Origin: a virus
Length of the DNA stretch: 64,000 bases
Direction: 5' to 3' (one strand)
Virus record (IMG/VR): IMGVR_UViG_3300002835_000104
Location: 1 to 64,000 of that record
Part shown: in pieces, positions 1-8,870 of the stretch
Layout: each line of letters begins with the position of its first letter
How positions within the stretch are numbered: position 1 is the stretch's first letter
Program-made: the position numbers and the translations under genes
The notes under the pieces: generated by a model
Told to the model about the DNA's origin: nothing
Seen by the model: only the letters and a program-made list of their open reading frames with translations
Databases searched by the model: none

Positions 1-1188
1 AAATGTACTTTACTTAGTATTCTTGATATACGAGTATCTGTAATTAGTACTATTGCTGGAGTTTCTCAGAATGATCACGGAAGTTTATTCGGATTGGGCG
101 ATGACGATCACTCTCAATATTTACATGTTGATAATAATCGAACAGTTAATGCAACTCATAATTTTGTTAATGGACTTACGTCTAATGGGCTAATAAATTC
201 TACTAGTGGAAATTTTACAAATCTAACCGTAAATAATACGGGCGTTAGTCTTAATGGTCATACTCATAGTTCTAGTGATATTACTGATTTTAATAGCTCT
301 GTTAGTGGACTATTACCTACTATAGCTAATAGTGGAGATAATAGAATTCTTACTAGTACAGGATCAACAGTTGGTATTAATGCCGAGTCCAATTTAACTT
401 TTGATGGAACTAATTTAACAGCACCATATTTAGTAGCTAGTAATTCTTCTGGAGACGAAGGAGGAGAAATACAATTAGCAAAACCTCCAAATGGAACATT
501 GTCTGGTGGAATAACTATCGACGCTTATCAAAATAGGCTCAGGTTTTTTGAACAAGGAGGTAGTGCTCGTGGATTTTATTTAGATCTTTCATCTGCTGGT
601 GCTGGTGCTTCTACAAACTTAGCTGTTGACAGGACCATTCATTCTACAACCACCGCTATTGATTGGCTTCCGAGAGGTCACGGTACTATCGGTAATGCTG
701 GCGCTACTAGTGGAGGTCTGATGCTGGCGTTTTTCACAGCCCCGTACTCGTTTACCGCCACCACACTGACATTTATAACGGGCGGCACTGCCACTGCCTC
801 GCTGTCGCTGTGTAGGTTTGCGCTTTTTACCGTAGACGAGACGATTATCGACTCTGTCACAGGCACGTCGCCGATAATTACGATGGTCGCAAGGACGGCA
901 AACGACACAACAATCGGAAACGCCATACAGACTATTTACTCGCGAGTGTTTGCGGCAACTGGCGGATACCCAGCCTCGTACAACATTGTCGCTGGAACGC
1001 GATATGCCGCTGGCGCGTTGGTTGTCGGCGGTACGGTCGGCACATGGCAAGCGGGCACGGTTTCAACAGGTGCGATCACGCGACTACCTCCTATGGTTGC
1101 TGGTTTGGTCACGTCTCTTAGTGATCTCCCAACATCGCCGACAAGCGTGTCTAATGGATCTTTCGTTCTATATGGGAGAATTTCATGA
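1..1188 (+). CDS. Tail fibre protein, 5' end outside window
   Basis: The frame is open from base 1, so the gene starts upstream; 395 residues are visible. The visible N-part contains the fibre motif GSLFGLGDDDHSQYLHV (about residues 28-44) and NGHTHSSSDITDF (about residues 116-128), both typical of phage tail-fibre shafts. From about base 660 to the stop the codon usage and base composition change sharply to GC-rich, and the protein becomes a Gly/Thr/Ala-rich beta domain ending in VLYGRIS, probably the receptor-binding tip. The stop overlaps the next start (ATGA), which links tip and partner gene. Role (inferred): host recognition at the tail end. The shaft assignment is firm; the tip function is inferred from position and composition. 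Confidence 0.8.
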   Translation, partial: KCTLLSILDIRVSVISTIAGVSQNDHGSLFGLGDDDHSQYLHVDNNRTVNATHNFVNGLTSNGLINSTSGNFTNLTVNNTGVSLNGHTHSSSDITDFNSSVSGLLPTIANSGDNRILTSTGSTVGINAESNLTFDGTNLTAPYLVASNSSGDEGGEIQLAKPPNGTLSGGITIDAYQNRLRFFEQGGSARGFYLDLSSAGAGASTNLAVDRTIHSTTTAIDWLPRGHGTIGNAGATSGGLMLAFFTAPYSFTATTLTFITGGTATASLSLCRFALFTVDETIIDSVTGTSPIITMVARTANDTTIGNAIQTIYSRVFAATGGYPASYNIVAGTRYAAGALVVGGTVGTWQAGTVSTGAITRLPPMVAGLVTSLSDLPTSPTSVSNGSFVLYGRIS

Positions 1189-1535
1189 TCACCAATTATC
1201 TCGGCATTATCGATGGAATTCGCACTTGGGAAGTGCGTGACGAGAATGGCAATATCGTAGGCATGAATCAACAGGCCGTGGACGAATCTGTCCCTACGAG
1301 CGTCTCCGCTCGCCAGATACGTCTCTGGCTCGTGCGGCATGGCATAAGCCTCGTGCAAGTTGAGACGGCCATAAACGCAATCCCCGATCAAATGCAGCGA
1401 GATCTTGTCAGAGTTGAGTGGGAATACGCTCCCTATGTTGAGCGCACTCATCCCATGCTAATTCCACTTGCTGCGGCTCTTGGACTGACCGAGCAGCAAG
1501 TTGACCAAGCTTTTATAGAAGCAAGTAATATTTAA
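660..1535. other. GC-rich segment of foreign composition
   Basis: Composition differs visibly from the rest of the window. Bases 961-1020 contain 37 G+C of 60, while bases 1741-1800 contain 15 of 60. The segment covers the tip half of the tail fibre and the whole following 116-codon gene, then composition returns to AT-rich just before 1561. This is the footprint expected when a receptor-binding tip and its accessory gene are exchanged together between phages of different GC content. Confidence 0.75.
1185..1535 (+). CDS. Fibre-associated small protein (possible assembly or capping partner)
   Basis: The product has 116 residues. N-terminal part: short beta-rich stretch with IRTWEVRDENGNIVG. 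C-terminal part: helical region starting SARQIRLWLVRHGISL (about residues 41-56) and ending in ALGLTEQQVDQAF. This small family is commonly encoded directly after fibre genes in phages of many hosts. The start codon overlaps the fibre stop, and the gene shares the fibre tip's GC-rich composition, so the two probably moved as one unit. Exact function is not established; fibre folding/trimerisation or attachment is an inference from position. Confidence 0.6.
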   Translation: MITNYLGIIDGIRTWEVRDENGNIVGMNQQAVDESVPTSVSARQIRLWLVRHGISLVQVETAINAIPDQMQRDLVRVEWEYAPYVERTHPMLIPLAAALGLTEQQVDQAFIEASNI

Positions 1536-1560
1536 ACAGATTTTAGAGTTTAGTTTAATA

Positions 1561-2526
1561 ATGCAAAAAATAGCAATACTTCTCTGGCTTTACCATGAAG
1601 ATTTAGTAACAGAGTTCGTTGACCTGTTGAATCCTTTACAAGATATCTCGGATATTTATCTAGGTCTCTGTAAAGATAACGATAACTCAAAAACTCTATC
1701 TCAATTTAATAATCTAAATAATATTAAAAGTATTAATTATTATTCTAATATTGGAGCAGACCTTTATTCTTTTATTAACACTTTACCAAATATAGAAACT
1801 GAATATTTTATTAAGATACATTCCAAAAAAAGTTTGTGGGGAGTTAACAATAAATGCAACTGGAGAGCAATGCTTTTAGATTCTCTCATTGGAAATAGAG
1901 ATACTTTAATAGACAACATAAAATATATGAACAAATATAGTTTGGGTTCTATTGGCTGTAGACCCTTAATCTATAAAGATGTTGGATCAGTACATTCTTA
2001 TAAAGTTAATGATATTTGTCAGATTATTGGATTAGATCATCCTAAAAATAATCTTTTTGTTGGAGGTAATATGTTTATGGGTAGAACAAAAACATATCAA
2101 AATTATCTTAATGAAAATACTATAGAACTTTTAAATAACTTATTAGAACTAGAATGTGGTAAAATAAAAGAAAACAAAAATGGAACATATAGCCACGCCT
2201 TAGAAAGAGTATTGGGTTATATCGGAAATACTCAAAATCTCAAATCTTGTCCTTTTCATACTTTTAGAATCAAGGTTCTGGACAATCAACTAGTCAACAA
2301 GATAAAGTATCTTCATATCAGGAAAATGTACAATAATGAAATATATTGTATTGAGCAGCCAAATCTATACGGTAGAGTTAATGACGACTCAAAAGATTCA
2401 GAAATAATACAAATTTTCTGGAAACATAAACAACAAGAAATATTAGCCACATATCAAAAAATTTCTCAAAATACATATATTAATAAAATCCATCTTACCA
2501 ATAGGGCTAATGATAAGGTGTATTAG
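1561..2526 (+). CDS. RgpF-like (rhamnan synthesis F) glycan protein
   Basis: The product has 321 residues. It resembles the rhamnan-synthesis protein F family: N-terminal KIAILLWLYHEDLVTEFVDLL, then IKIHSKKSLWG (I86-H-S-K-K) followed by WRAMLLDSL, and FVGGNMFMGR (about residues 166-175), in the order typical of this family. Members act in rhamnose-containing polysaccharide synthesis and are glycosyltransferase-related. Composition is AT-rich, unlike the preceding two genes. It sits between the fibre module and connector genes, separate from the minus-strand glycan cluster, and may modify the virion or the host surface (inference). No transmembrane segment or signal peptide is evident. Stop codon is TAG. 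Confidence 0.6.
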   Translation: MQKIAILLWLYHEDLVTEFVDLLNPLQDISDIYLGLCKDNDNSKTLSQFNNLNNIKSINYYSNIGADLYSFINTLPNIETEYFIKIHSKKSLWGVNNKCNWRAMLLDSLIGNRDTLIDNIKYMNKYSLGSIGCRPLIYKDVGSVHSYKVNDICQIIGLDHPKNNLFVGGNMFMGRTKTYQNYLNENTIELLNNLLELECGKIKENKNGTYSHALERVLGYIGNTQNLKSCPFHTFRIKVLDNQLVNKIKYLHIRKMYNNEIYCIEQPNLYGRVNDDSKDSEIIQIFWKHKQQEILATYQKISQNTYINKIHLTNRANDKVY

Positions 2527-2562
2527 ATGTTGGATCTTTTTCTTAACTAAAGAGGCTAAAAT

Positions 2563-3078
2563 ATGAGTTGGAATATAGAATTACCTTTGATAGTGAGAAC
2601 TCTCATAAGTGATGTGTCTGATAATCCAACATATAGTGACGAAAGATTATTGCAAACTATCGTTGTAGCAGCAAAATATGTTCAATTTGATGTTGTGCTA
2701 GATTACTCTTACACCCTGAATATAGCAGAGCCTAATATAAGTCCGGATCCAACCATAAATGACGATAGTATTTTTATCAGCCTTGTTTGCTTAAAGTGTG
2801 CTTGTTTAATCGATCAAAGCTCCCTAAGAACCAAAGCTGCTCTAGAAGGGATCAGGGCTGCCTTAGGACCAGCTTCTTTAAGTGTTGGTGGTAGTTTACA
2901 AGGTTTACAAATGATTTTAGATCATGGTCCCTGTGCAGCTTATGACGAGCTTACATCTCATTGGGATGTTAAAGAAGCTACAGCAGTTCGTGCAGTACTT
3001 AGTCCATTCGTTGGCAATCGTTTTGACCCAACAAGTCTCACATATCCGGGCGATCCAAGAAGAGACATATATAGTTAA
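2563..3078 (+). CDS. Putative head-tail connector / adaptor protein
   Basis: The product has 171 residues, with ribosome binding site AGAGG ahead of the ATG. N-terminal helix pattern IELPLIVRTLISDVSDNPTY, then SDERLLQTIVVAAKYVQFDV, resembles the N-terminal helices of phage head-tail connector proteins (boundary residue, Tyr-x-Asp-x-Arg-Leu, then an alanine-rich helix). The rest is mainly helical with a Gly/Ser stretch. It begins the run of small genes that precede the tail tube gene, which is where connectors and tail-completion proteins lie in long-tailed phages. The call rests on pattern and position only. Confidence 0.4.
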   Translation: MSWNIELPLIVRTLISDVSDNPTYSDERLLQTIVVAAKYVQFDVVLDYSYTLNIAEPNISPDPTINDDSIFISLVCLKCACLIDQSSLRTKAALEGIRAALGPASLSVGGSLQGLQMILDHGPCAAYDELTSHWDVKEATAVRAVLSPFVGNRFDPTSLTYPGDPRRDIYS

Positions 3079-3089
3079 GGAATTTTTAT

Positions 3090-4136
3090 ATGCCAGCAGT
3101 TTCTCATAACTTTCAAATAGAACAAGGTTCGCACTTTGAAATTAATTTTCAATACTTAAACGAACAAAATCAACCTATAAATTTAAGTAATAAATGTATT
3201 ATTCTTAGATGGCTAGAATCTGATACAAATAATGTGGTAACTTTTTCATCAGCCACCCCTGCGAGCGTAGATAATGCTAGTGGTTATTCATTAACCGGAA
3301 ATGATTTGGGCATCATTAATTTTCAAATATCTTCTGCACAAACTAAAACTTATAACTTCACAACAGCAATCTATGATCTAGATATAGTTGAGAATAGCGG
3401 ATCGGGTAATAGTAAAAACATTAGACTGGTTACCGGTACTATAGGATTAATTACTAGAAATTTTAGTATTGTTGAAAATTGTGCTATTATTAGTTCTGAT
3501 TCTAAAGTTCCGGTAGCAGGAGATGCTCCAACTGTTACAGCAACCCCACCTCCTACATCTGGGATATCTCCCTCTCCAACTCCTTCGGGATCGGATAATA
3601 ATGATTTATGTTTACCAGATGATTGTTTTACTTTAGATATTTATGCTACCCAATATGCTGGTAGTGGATTTAATATAAACGATAATCAAAATAATAGTGG
3701 AAGTATTACCATAGGAGTTTCTAAAGTAATAGAGAACATAGAATTGTCAGTTAATGGATTAAGACACAATAGTCCACAAGATCTTACTTTCATTTTGGCT
3801 CCTCCTTCTGGTAGTGGTATTTTACTATCTTCAAACAGTAAGATTACTAACTATAGTGTTAATAATGGATTTAGTTTTATGTTTTCTAATAAAGCTCCTT
3901 CAGGAGCATATCTTAATAACATAGCTAATGGAGGTATGTGTAATATTAGAGATAGAACTGATATTGTAAAATTTAATAATGGAAATCTATTATATAGTTT
4001 CAATCATCTTTTAAATAGTAGTATTACTGGAATATGGACATTATATGCTAATGATAATGATGTTGATGTTTCTGGTAGTATTGATTCATGGAAATTAATA
4101 TTAACATATCCACCAGAAATTGTTGGAGATGAATAA
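3090..4136 (+). CDS. Virion protein with BppU-like N-domain and C-terminal P-domain
   Basis: The product has 348 residues, RBS AAGGA. Residues 1-135: beta domain starting FQIEQGSHFEINFQYLNE and ending in a DLDIVE... RLVTGTIGL pattern like N-terminal attachment domains of phage baseplate/upper-fibre proteins. Residues about 141-167: Pro/Thr/Ser linker. Residues about 180-342: proprotein-convertase P-domain-like jelly roll, with ENIELSVNGLRH, QDLTFILAPPSG, then GIWTLYANDND and GSIDSWKLIL, the canonical order of that family. P-domains normally accompany subtilases and adhesive secreted proteins; none of the protease core is present here. Probable role: surface adhesion on the virion (inference). 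Confidence 0.6.
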   Translation: MPAVSHNFQIEQGSHFEINFQYLNEQNQPINLSNKCIILRWLESDTNNVVTFSSATPASVDNASGYSLTGNDLGIINFQISSAQTKTYNFTTAIYDLDIVENSGSGNSKNIRLVTGTIGLITRNFSIVENCAIISSDSKVPVAGDAPTVTATPPPTSGISPSPTPSGSDNNDLCLPDDCFTLDIYATQYAGSGFNINDNQNNSGSITIGVSKVIENIELSVNGLRHNSPQDLTFILAPPSGSGILLSSNSKITNYSVNNGFSFMFSNKAPSGAYLNNIANGGMCNIRDRTDIVKFNNGNLLYSFNHLLNSSITGIWTLYANDNDVDVSGSIDSWKLILTYPPEIVGDE

Positions 4137-4138
4137 TA

Positions 4139-4333
4139 ATGAATCTTTTATATATCAATGAGACTCAGAACAAAAGAGTTGAAATTACCTCAAAAGATCT
4201 AGGCATTATTAATACTGAAAAAGATATTGTAATTAGAGAAATCAGTTATACTCGTGGATTAGGCCTGGGATCAAATACTACTGTTGGAATTGGCGCTATT
4301 CAACCCAGAACTGTCACAGTGAAACAAGTATAA
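4139..4333 (+). CDS. Small conserved-looking phage protein, 64 residues
   Basis: Short gene wedged between the P-domain protein and a zinc-motif protein with 2-base gaps on both sides, so it is probably translated with them. Predominantly beta pattern (EITSKDLGIINTEKDIVIREI) and a Gly-rich C-half. No domain recognised. Coding is supported by tight packing and codon use like its neighbours. Confidence 0.55.
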   Translation: MNLLYINETQNKRVEITSKDLGIINTEKDIVIREISYTRGLGLGSNTTVGIGAIQPRTVTVKQV

Positions 4334-4335
4334 TT

Positions 4336-4866
4336 ATGACAGATTTTTCAACAATATTAAGCTCAGAATTTAAACAAACCTTCAATGATGCAATAGATGC
4401 TGTTTTATCTCAAACAGGATTAACTGTACAATGTGTTCTTTCGTATGCTGGACAGAAAAATACAGAAGTTTGTAATAATTGTATATATGATCCTATTTCT
4501 AGATTATCAGCTAATTTATATAACGGAACTGGATCATCACCATTTCCAGACAATTCAATATGTCCTGTATGTTTAGGTATGGGACAAAAAGATTCCGATA
4601 CTACCACAGAAAAGATTTTTTTAGCAGTGTTATTTGATAGTAAATATTGGCTTAATTGGTCATCAAAAACCATGAATATTCCTGACGGTATGATTCAAAC
4701 GATTTGCAATGTTAATCTGCTTCCTAAGATTAGAGCAGCTAGTGATATCACTATAGATCCTGCTCTAGCAGTATATGGGAATTATACATATGAGAGAGCT
4801 GGTGATCCTATGCCGGTTGGACTAGGCAGCAATAGATATATTATAACTATGTGGACTCGTAAATAA
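4336..4866 (+). CDS. Zinc-motif virion-module protein
   Basis: The product has 176 residues. It carries a likely zinc site with C46-N-N-C49 and C76-P-V-C79 (CPVCLGMGQ), separated by a loop containing DPISRLSANLYNG and PFPD. The C-half is beta-rich, ending YIITMWTRK. It lies between the putative connector and tail-completion genes ahead of the tail tube gene, so a structural or assembly role at the neck is likely. No enzymatic motif is seen. The zinc call rests on two CxxC knuckles. Confidence 0.5.
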   Translation: MTDFSTILSSEFKQTFNDAIDAVLSQTGLTVQCVLSYAGQKNTEVCNNCIYDPISRLSANLYNGTGSSPFPDNSICPVCLGMGQKDSDTTTEKIFLAVLFDSKYWLNWSSKTMNIPDGMIQTICNVNLLPKIRAASDITIDPALAVYGNYTYERAGDPMPVGLGSNRYIITMWTRK

Positions 4867-5508
4867 ATGAATATTACAGTAAAACTAGTTGATAGTACTC
4901 CTGATATTACTAAAGCTATCTTAGGTAGTATCAGAGATTATTTAGATCCTAAAATTAAACAAGCAGCATCAAAAACCTCCGAAAAATTACCAAAATTAGT
5001 ATCAGAAGCATTAAGACAAGAACCTGAATATTTATCATTATTAAGTGGACAGCTAAAAGCAGAACTTGGGTTAGCTAGTAGTTCTGATGTTGAAGCTGTA
5101 ATTGAAGCTATAAGTTCTTCGATAGAACTAAAAACACAATCTTTAAGTGCTAATAGGTCTGGTATTAAGGGTGGTTTTACAATAAATATGATCAGAGCCA
5201 AAGATGCTGGAGGAGTTATAGGATTAGATATTGCAAAGATAAATGACAAGGGATATTCCTTACCATGGCTACAATGGCTATTATTTGCCGGTAATGAAGT
5301 ATTAATTAAAAACTATAAAGTAGAGTTTGGACCAGATCCAAATTCAAGATCTGGATTAGCCATTATGAAACCGTCATCTTCAAGTAGCTGGAGAGTTCCT
5401 CCAGAATTTGTTGGATCAGAAGAAAACAACTGGATTACTAGAGCAATTACCAGAATTGAAAATAATGTTTATGATCTAATTGTTAAAGCTGTTGAAGGTG
5501 AAATATGA
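4867..5508 (+). CDS. Putative tail-completion / neck protein
   Basis: The product has 213 residues, starting directly after the previous stop. N-terminal half is helical (SIRDYLDPKIKQAASKTSEK). The C-half contains SLPWLQWLLFAGNEVL, a SRSGLAIM stretch and SWRVPPEFVGSEENNWITRA, a pattern resembling HK97-gp10-like tail-completion proteins: helix, basic loop, then a C-terminal helix. Position just before the tail tube gene fits. Its stop overlaps the next start (ATGA). Function is inferred from position and weak pattern. Confidence 0.4.
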   Translation: MNITVKLVDSTPDITKAILGSIRDYLDPKIKQAASKTSEKLPKLVSEALRQEPEYLSLLSGQLKAELGLASSSDVEAVIEAISSSIELKTQSLSANRSGIKGGFTINMIRAKDAGGVIGLDIAKINDKGYSLPWLQWLLFAGNEVLIKNYKVEFGPDPNSRSGLAIMKPSSSSSWRVPPEFVGSEENNWITRAITRIENNVYDLIVKAVEGEI

Positions 5509-6434
5509 CTACTTTCCATTTTGTAGAATCTATAGGCAAAAAAAATGCTGTAGCTAGTCTAGAAGATAATCTTAAAGGATTTTTAGACTGGTCTTTCTTA
5601 CACGTAGGAGGATTTATTAATGTTGAAATTCCAACTAGTGGATTACAGGGTTCCTCTTTTCACCAACTAAAGGCCGTTTCGGATCCTTCTCAAAAAATGA
5701 AACTATGGGAAGCTCCAAGAAAAGACTGGGTATATGAGACGGGAGTATCATACAACTCAACAAACCCCATAGCAATATCTGGGATTTCTTTAAATGGAGT
5801 ATTTTTACCAGCCCCAACTGGTAGTGGAGCATATGCCTACAATATTAATTATCCGTTAGGCAGAATAGAGTTTTCAAGCAATGTCTCTGCAACAAGTAAT
5901 GTTTCTTTAGAATATTCATATAGATATGTTCAAACATATAAGGCCAATGAGTCTTTATGGTGGAAAGAATTACAGTCCGATACATATAATCCAGCCAATT
6001 TTAAACCTAGTGGAGATTATAGCATAACAGCTAATCATAGAATACAATTACCGGCAATTATAATAGAAACAGTATCTCGTACAGTATTAACTCCTAGAGA
6101 ATTAGGAACAGCACAAAATATAATCTTACAAGATGTTTTATTACATATATTTGCCCAAAATATTAATCAAAGAAACATTCTAACAGAAACACTTTTATTA
6201 CAAAAAGACAAAACGCTCAATTTATACGATATTAGCAACATTATTTCTGATACTAAATATCCTTTAAATAGAAATGGGTCAATTAATCCTAGTGGCTTAA
6301 CATACCCTGAACTTTGTTCAGAATATAGAAGCAACTCATGTTGTATCAAAAATAGTTCTATTTCTGAAACCAATCAGCTAACAAGCTCTCTTTATAATAG
6401 TATTGTGAGATGGTCTATTGAGATTTTTCCATAA
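5505..6434 (+). CDS. Structural protein of the neck/tail-terminator position
   Basis: The product has 309 residues, translationally coupled to the gene before it. N-part: FLDWSFLHVGGFINVEIP. Middle: beta-rich GVFLPAPTGSGAYAYNINYP followed by an RIEFSSNVSATSNVSLEYS repeat-like beta pattern. C-part is helical/Leu-rich. A 97-base gap separates it from the tail tube gene. By gene order this is where a tail terminator or tail-end protein would lie, but no family is recognised with certainty. Confidence 0.4.
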   Translation: MTTFHFVESIGKKNAVASLEDNLKGFLDWSFLHVGGFINVEIPTSGLQGSSFHQLKAVSDPSQKMKLWEAPRKDWVYETGVSYNSTNPIAISGISLNGVFLPAPTGSGAYAYNINYPLGRIEFSSNVSATSNVSLEYSYRYVQTYKANESLWWKELQSDTYNPANFKPSGDYSITANHRIQLPAIIIETVSRTVLTPRELGTAQNIILQDVLLHIFAQNINQRNILTETLLLQKDKTLNLYDISNIISDTKYPLNRNGSINPSGLTYPELCSEYRSNSCCIKNSSISETNQLTSSLYNSIVRWSIEIFP

Positions 6435-6531
6435 GTTAGCAAACCTTGGTGTATGTCTAACATAGACGATTTATCATTAAATATAGCTTAAAAACAGTAA
6501 TTCTTACCAACATACAATTCGGAGAAATGCC

Positions 6532-7632
6532 ATGCCAGCAAATAATAGAATTTTTTATGCTACACAAGCTGTTGCTCTATTACCACAAAATTCAGACGGA
6601 AGCGCTGTAGGATCATGGTATCTTCCCAAAGGTATTCAAAGTGTTGGTATGACAACTAATTTTAATCTTGAACAAGTCTTCGAACTAGGTCAGATTGAAA
6701 TTTATGATCAGGTCGAAGATGTTCCAGAAATAGAAGTGACCCTAAATAAGGTTATTGATGGAACACCTCCTCTGTATCTAATGTGTATGGGTGGTAGTGC
6801 TGGTATAACTGGAGCTAATGGTAAAGAATTAGCATCTATAGCTAATAATAGAGTTAATTTTAAATTAGCTGTATTCTCAGACTCAAACAGTGCCGCAACA
6901 GGAAACGCACAAAATTATGTTGATTGCAGCGGCATGTATTTGTCTAGTGTTTCTTATACCTTTCCTGTCGATGGCAACGCTACCGAAGATGTTACTCTTG
7001 TTGGCAACAACAAATTTTGGAATAGCGGTTCATTATTTGCTACTAATCTTACTTCTAATTTTTCTACTGGTAGTGGTACTTCTCCATCTACCGTAAGAAG
7101 ATATAATGTTGATCTTACTAGCGGAACTACAATACTACCAACAGGCGATGGTGGTATTCCTCTTCCTTCAGGAAGAAATGAGCAAAGACCATATCTACAA
7201 AATATCACTATTAGTAGCGATCTTGGTCGCGAAGCTATTAACGAACTTGGCAGAATGGCTCCATATTATCGTTATGTAAATTTCCCTGTGGAAGTTACGA
7301 GCGAGTTTGAAGTTGTAGCTGCTGATGGAGATCAGATGAATGCTAGTGACTTTAGTAGTAAGAGCGGTTGTGGTCAAAGCTATAAGAACCTTACTGATAA
7401 ACCAATTAAGATTAATGTTTGTGGTAGTGGTACTGGTGATTCTCTTACCATAGATCTTGGACTTAAGAATAAGCTTACTAGCGTAAATTATACTGGAGGA
7501 GATACTGGTGGTGGTAATGCTACTATTACTTATAGTTTCCAAACGTTCAATAAGCTAGTCGTAACAGCATCGGGTACGTATTCAAATACTCAATGGATCG
7601 ATACAACAAATGATGCTGGTATTAACGAGTAA
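6532..7632 (+). CDS. Major tail tube protein
   Basis: The product has 366 residues, with SD GGAGA seven bases before the ATG. The N-part GIQSVGMTTNFNLEQVFELG followed by QIEIYDQVEDVPEIEVTLNK is a recognisable pattern of tail tube proteins of long-tailed phages, followed by a beta-sandwich rich in Gly/Ser/Thr. Codons are more often C- or GC-ending (for example GGC AAC, CTT) than in neighbours, as expected for the most highly expressed tail gene. It sits upstream of chaperone-position genes and the tape measure gene, the canonical order. It polymerises around the tape measure protein to form the DNA-conducting tube. No sheath gene accompanies it in the window. Confidence 0.75.
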   Translation: MPANNRIFYATQAVALLPQNSDGSAVGSWYLPKGIQSVGMTTNFNLEQVFELGQIEIYDQVEDVPEIEVTLNKVIDGTPPLYLMCMGGSAGITGANGKELASIANNRVNFKLAVFSDSNSAATGNAQNYVDCSGMYLSSVSYTFPVDGNATEDVTLVGNNKFWNSGSLFATNLTSNFSTGSGTSPSTVRRYNVDLTSGTTILPTGDGGIPLPSGRNEQRPYLQNITISSDLGREAINELGRMAPYYRYVNFPVEVTSEFEVVAADGDQMNASDFSSKSGCGQSYKNLTDKPIKINVCGSGTGDSLTIDLGLKNKLTSVNYTGGDTGGGNATITYSFQTFNKLVVTASGTYSNTQWIDTTNDAGINE

Positions 7633-7685
7633 TAATTACAAGTATTGATTTAGGTTTTCGATAAAGTATATAGGAATAGGAAATT

Positions 7686-7829
7686 ATGGATGAGTTATTT
7701 AATATAATAGGAAAACTGTATGTAGACATATATAATATGCAAAAAGTATTAGAAATGTTACAAAAACAGTTACAAGAAAAAGATCAGGAACTACAAAGTC
7801 TTAAGAAGACTAGGACAAGGGATGAATGA
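7686..7829 (+). CDS. 47-residue coiled-coil protein
   Basis: ATG at 7686 preceded by a purine-rich AGGAATAGGAAAT ribosome site; TGA stop at 7827. The sequence is one amphipathic helix with Leu/Met heptads (VLEMLQKQLQEKDQELQSLK), so a coiled-coil dimer or oligomer is likely. It overlaps the next gene by 8 bases. It lies between tail tube and tape measure genes, where small tail-assembly proteins occur. Too short for standard ORF filters, but the SD and overlap support it. Confidence 0.55.
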   Translation: MDELFNIIGKLYVDIYNMQKVLEMLQKQLQEKDQELQSLKKTRTRDE

Positions 7830-8868
7830 TGCAGAAATTGAGCTACTTCTGTATAGGATACTATCTGGGAAATTGGTTTTTTTCTACAAAGGGGAAAAAT
7901 ACGAATTAAAATCTGCTGATTATAATATTAGGTATGAAAGCCAATTATTATATGATCAAATTCTTAATGAAGAAAAATACGCGGATTGGATCAGAGAAGA
8001 AGATTTAATTCCTGTGATGATTAATTTAGGATTATGGACAAGAGACACAATGAAAATAGTTAAAGACCTAGAAAAAAGAATAGAAAATTTAAAAGTTGAC
8101 TTATTTAAGTTCTCTGCTCTTCCAGATAAAGAAAAAACTAATAGGAAAAATTTAAATCAATCCAGAGTACAGCTTAATCAGATTCTAAATAAAAAATCTG
8201 ATTTTCTTAGCAATACTCTAGAAGGATATGCTATTTCTATTAAAAACGAATATATAGTATGTAATACGTTATATAAAAATAACAAACGGGTTTTTCCTAG
8301 TAACTTAGAAAATAACCAAACTTCATATACGTATTTTAATGATCTAATAAACGAAATCAATAAGCATACTATCTCCATAGGACAATTTAAGTCTTTAGCT
8401 AGACATCAATTATGGAGGTCTTATTGGCATTGTAATAAACAGAATATTTTTCATGATTCTATAGTTAATATAACAGATGATCAAAGAACATTAATTAATG
8501 TAAGTAGAATGTATGATAGCGTATATGATCATCCAGAAGCGCCATCTGATAAAATCATAGACGACGATGATATGCTAGAAGGTTGGATGATTGTTCAAAG
8601 AAGAAAAGCCGATAAGGCTAAAAATGAAAAAAGAATTGATGAGTTAAATCCAAAACTCAAAAATGCTCAAGAAGTTTTTCTAATGGCAAATGATACAGAA
8701 TCTTATGAGGAGATCATGTCGTTAAATAGTGGAGAGAGTAAATATAGAATCCAAGAAAAGATGAATTTTATTAACAATCAGCAAGGGCCGGTTGCTGACG
8801 TTCAGTTACCGGATGTTCAAAGAGATATATTAAATAGGTCAAATACAATGTTTAAGAATAGGAAATAA
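7822..8868 (+). CDS. Uncharacterised protein at tail-assembly position
   Basis: The product has 348 residues, largely helical and charged, no signal peptide. A predicted coiled coil covers about residues 70-135 (KDLEKRIENLKVDLFKF and after). An acidic stretch IIDDDDMLEGW is followed by a basic helix RRKADKAKNEKRIDEL (about residues 249-275). It is a cytoplasmic-type protein rather than a beta-rich virion protein. Position between tail tube and tape measure suggests an assembly chaperone or scaffold function, but no family is recognised. Confidence 0.45.
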   Translation: MNDAEIELLLYRILSGKLVFFYKGEKYELKSADYNIRYESQLLYDQILNEEKYADWIREEDLIPVMINLGLWTRDTMKIVKDLEKRIENLKVDLFKFSALPDKEKTNRKNLNQSRVQLNQILNKKSDFLSNTLEGYAISIKNEYIVCNTLYKNNKRVFPSNLENNQTSYTYFNDLINEINKHTISIGQFKSLARHQLWRSYWHCNKQNIFHDSIVNITDDQRTLINVSRMYDSVYDHPEAPSDKIIDDDDMLEGWMIVQRRKADKAKNEKRIDELNPKLKNAQEVFLMANDTESYEEIMSLNSGESKYRIQEKMNFINNQQGPVADVQLPDVQRDILNRSNTMFKNRK

Positions 8869-8870
8869 TT

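Noticed and set aside
619-1451. Several minus-strand ORFs across the GC-rich fibre tip
   Set aside because: They overlap a well-supported fibre gene, have no ribosome site or recognisable protein pattern, and long antisense ORFs are expected in GC-rich coding DNA.
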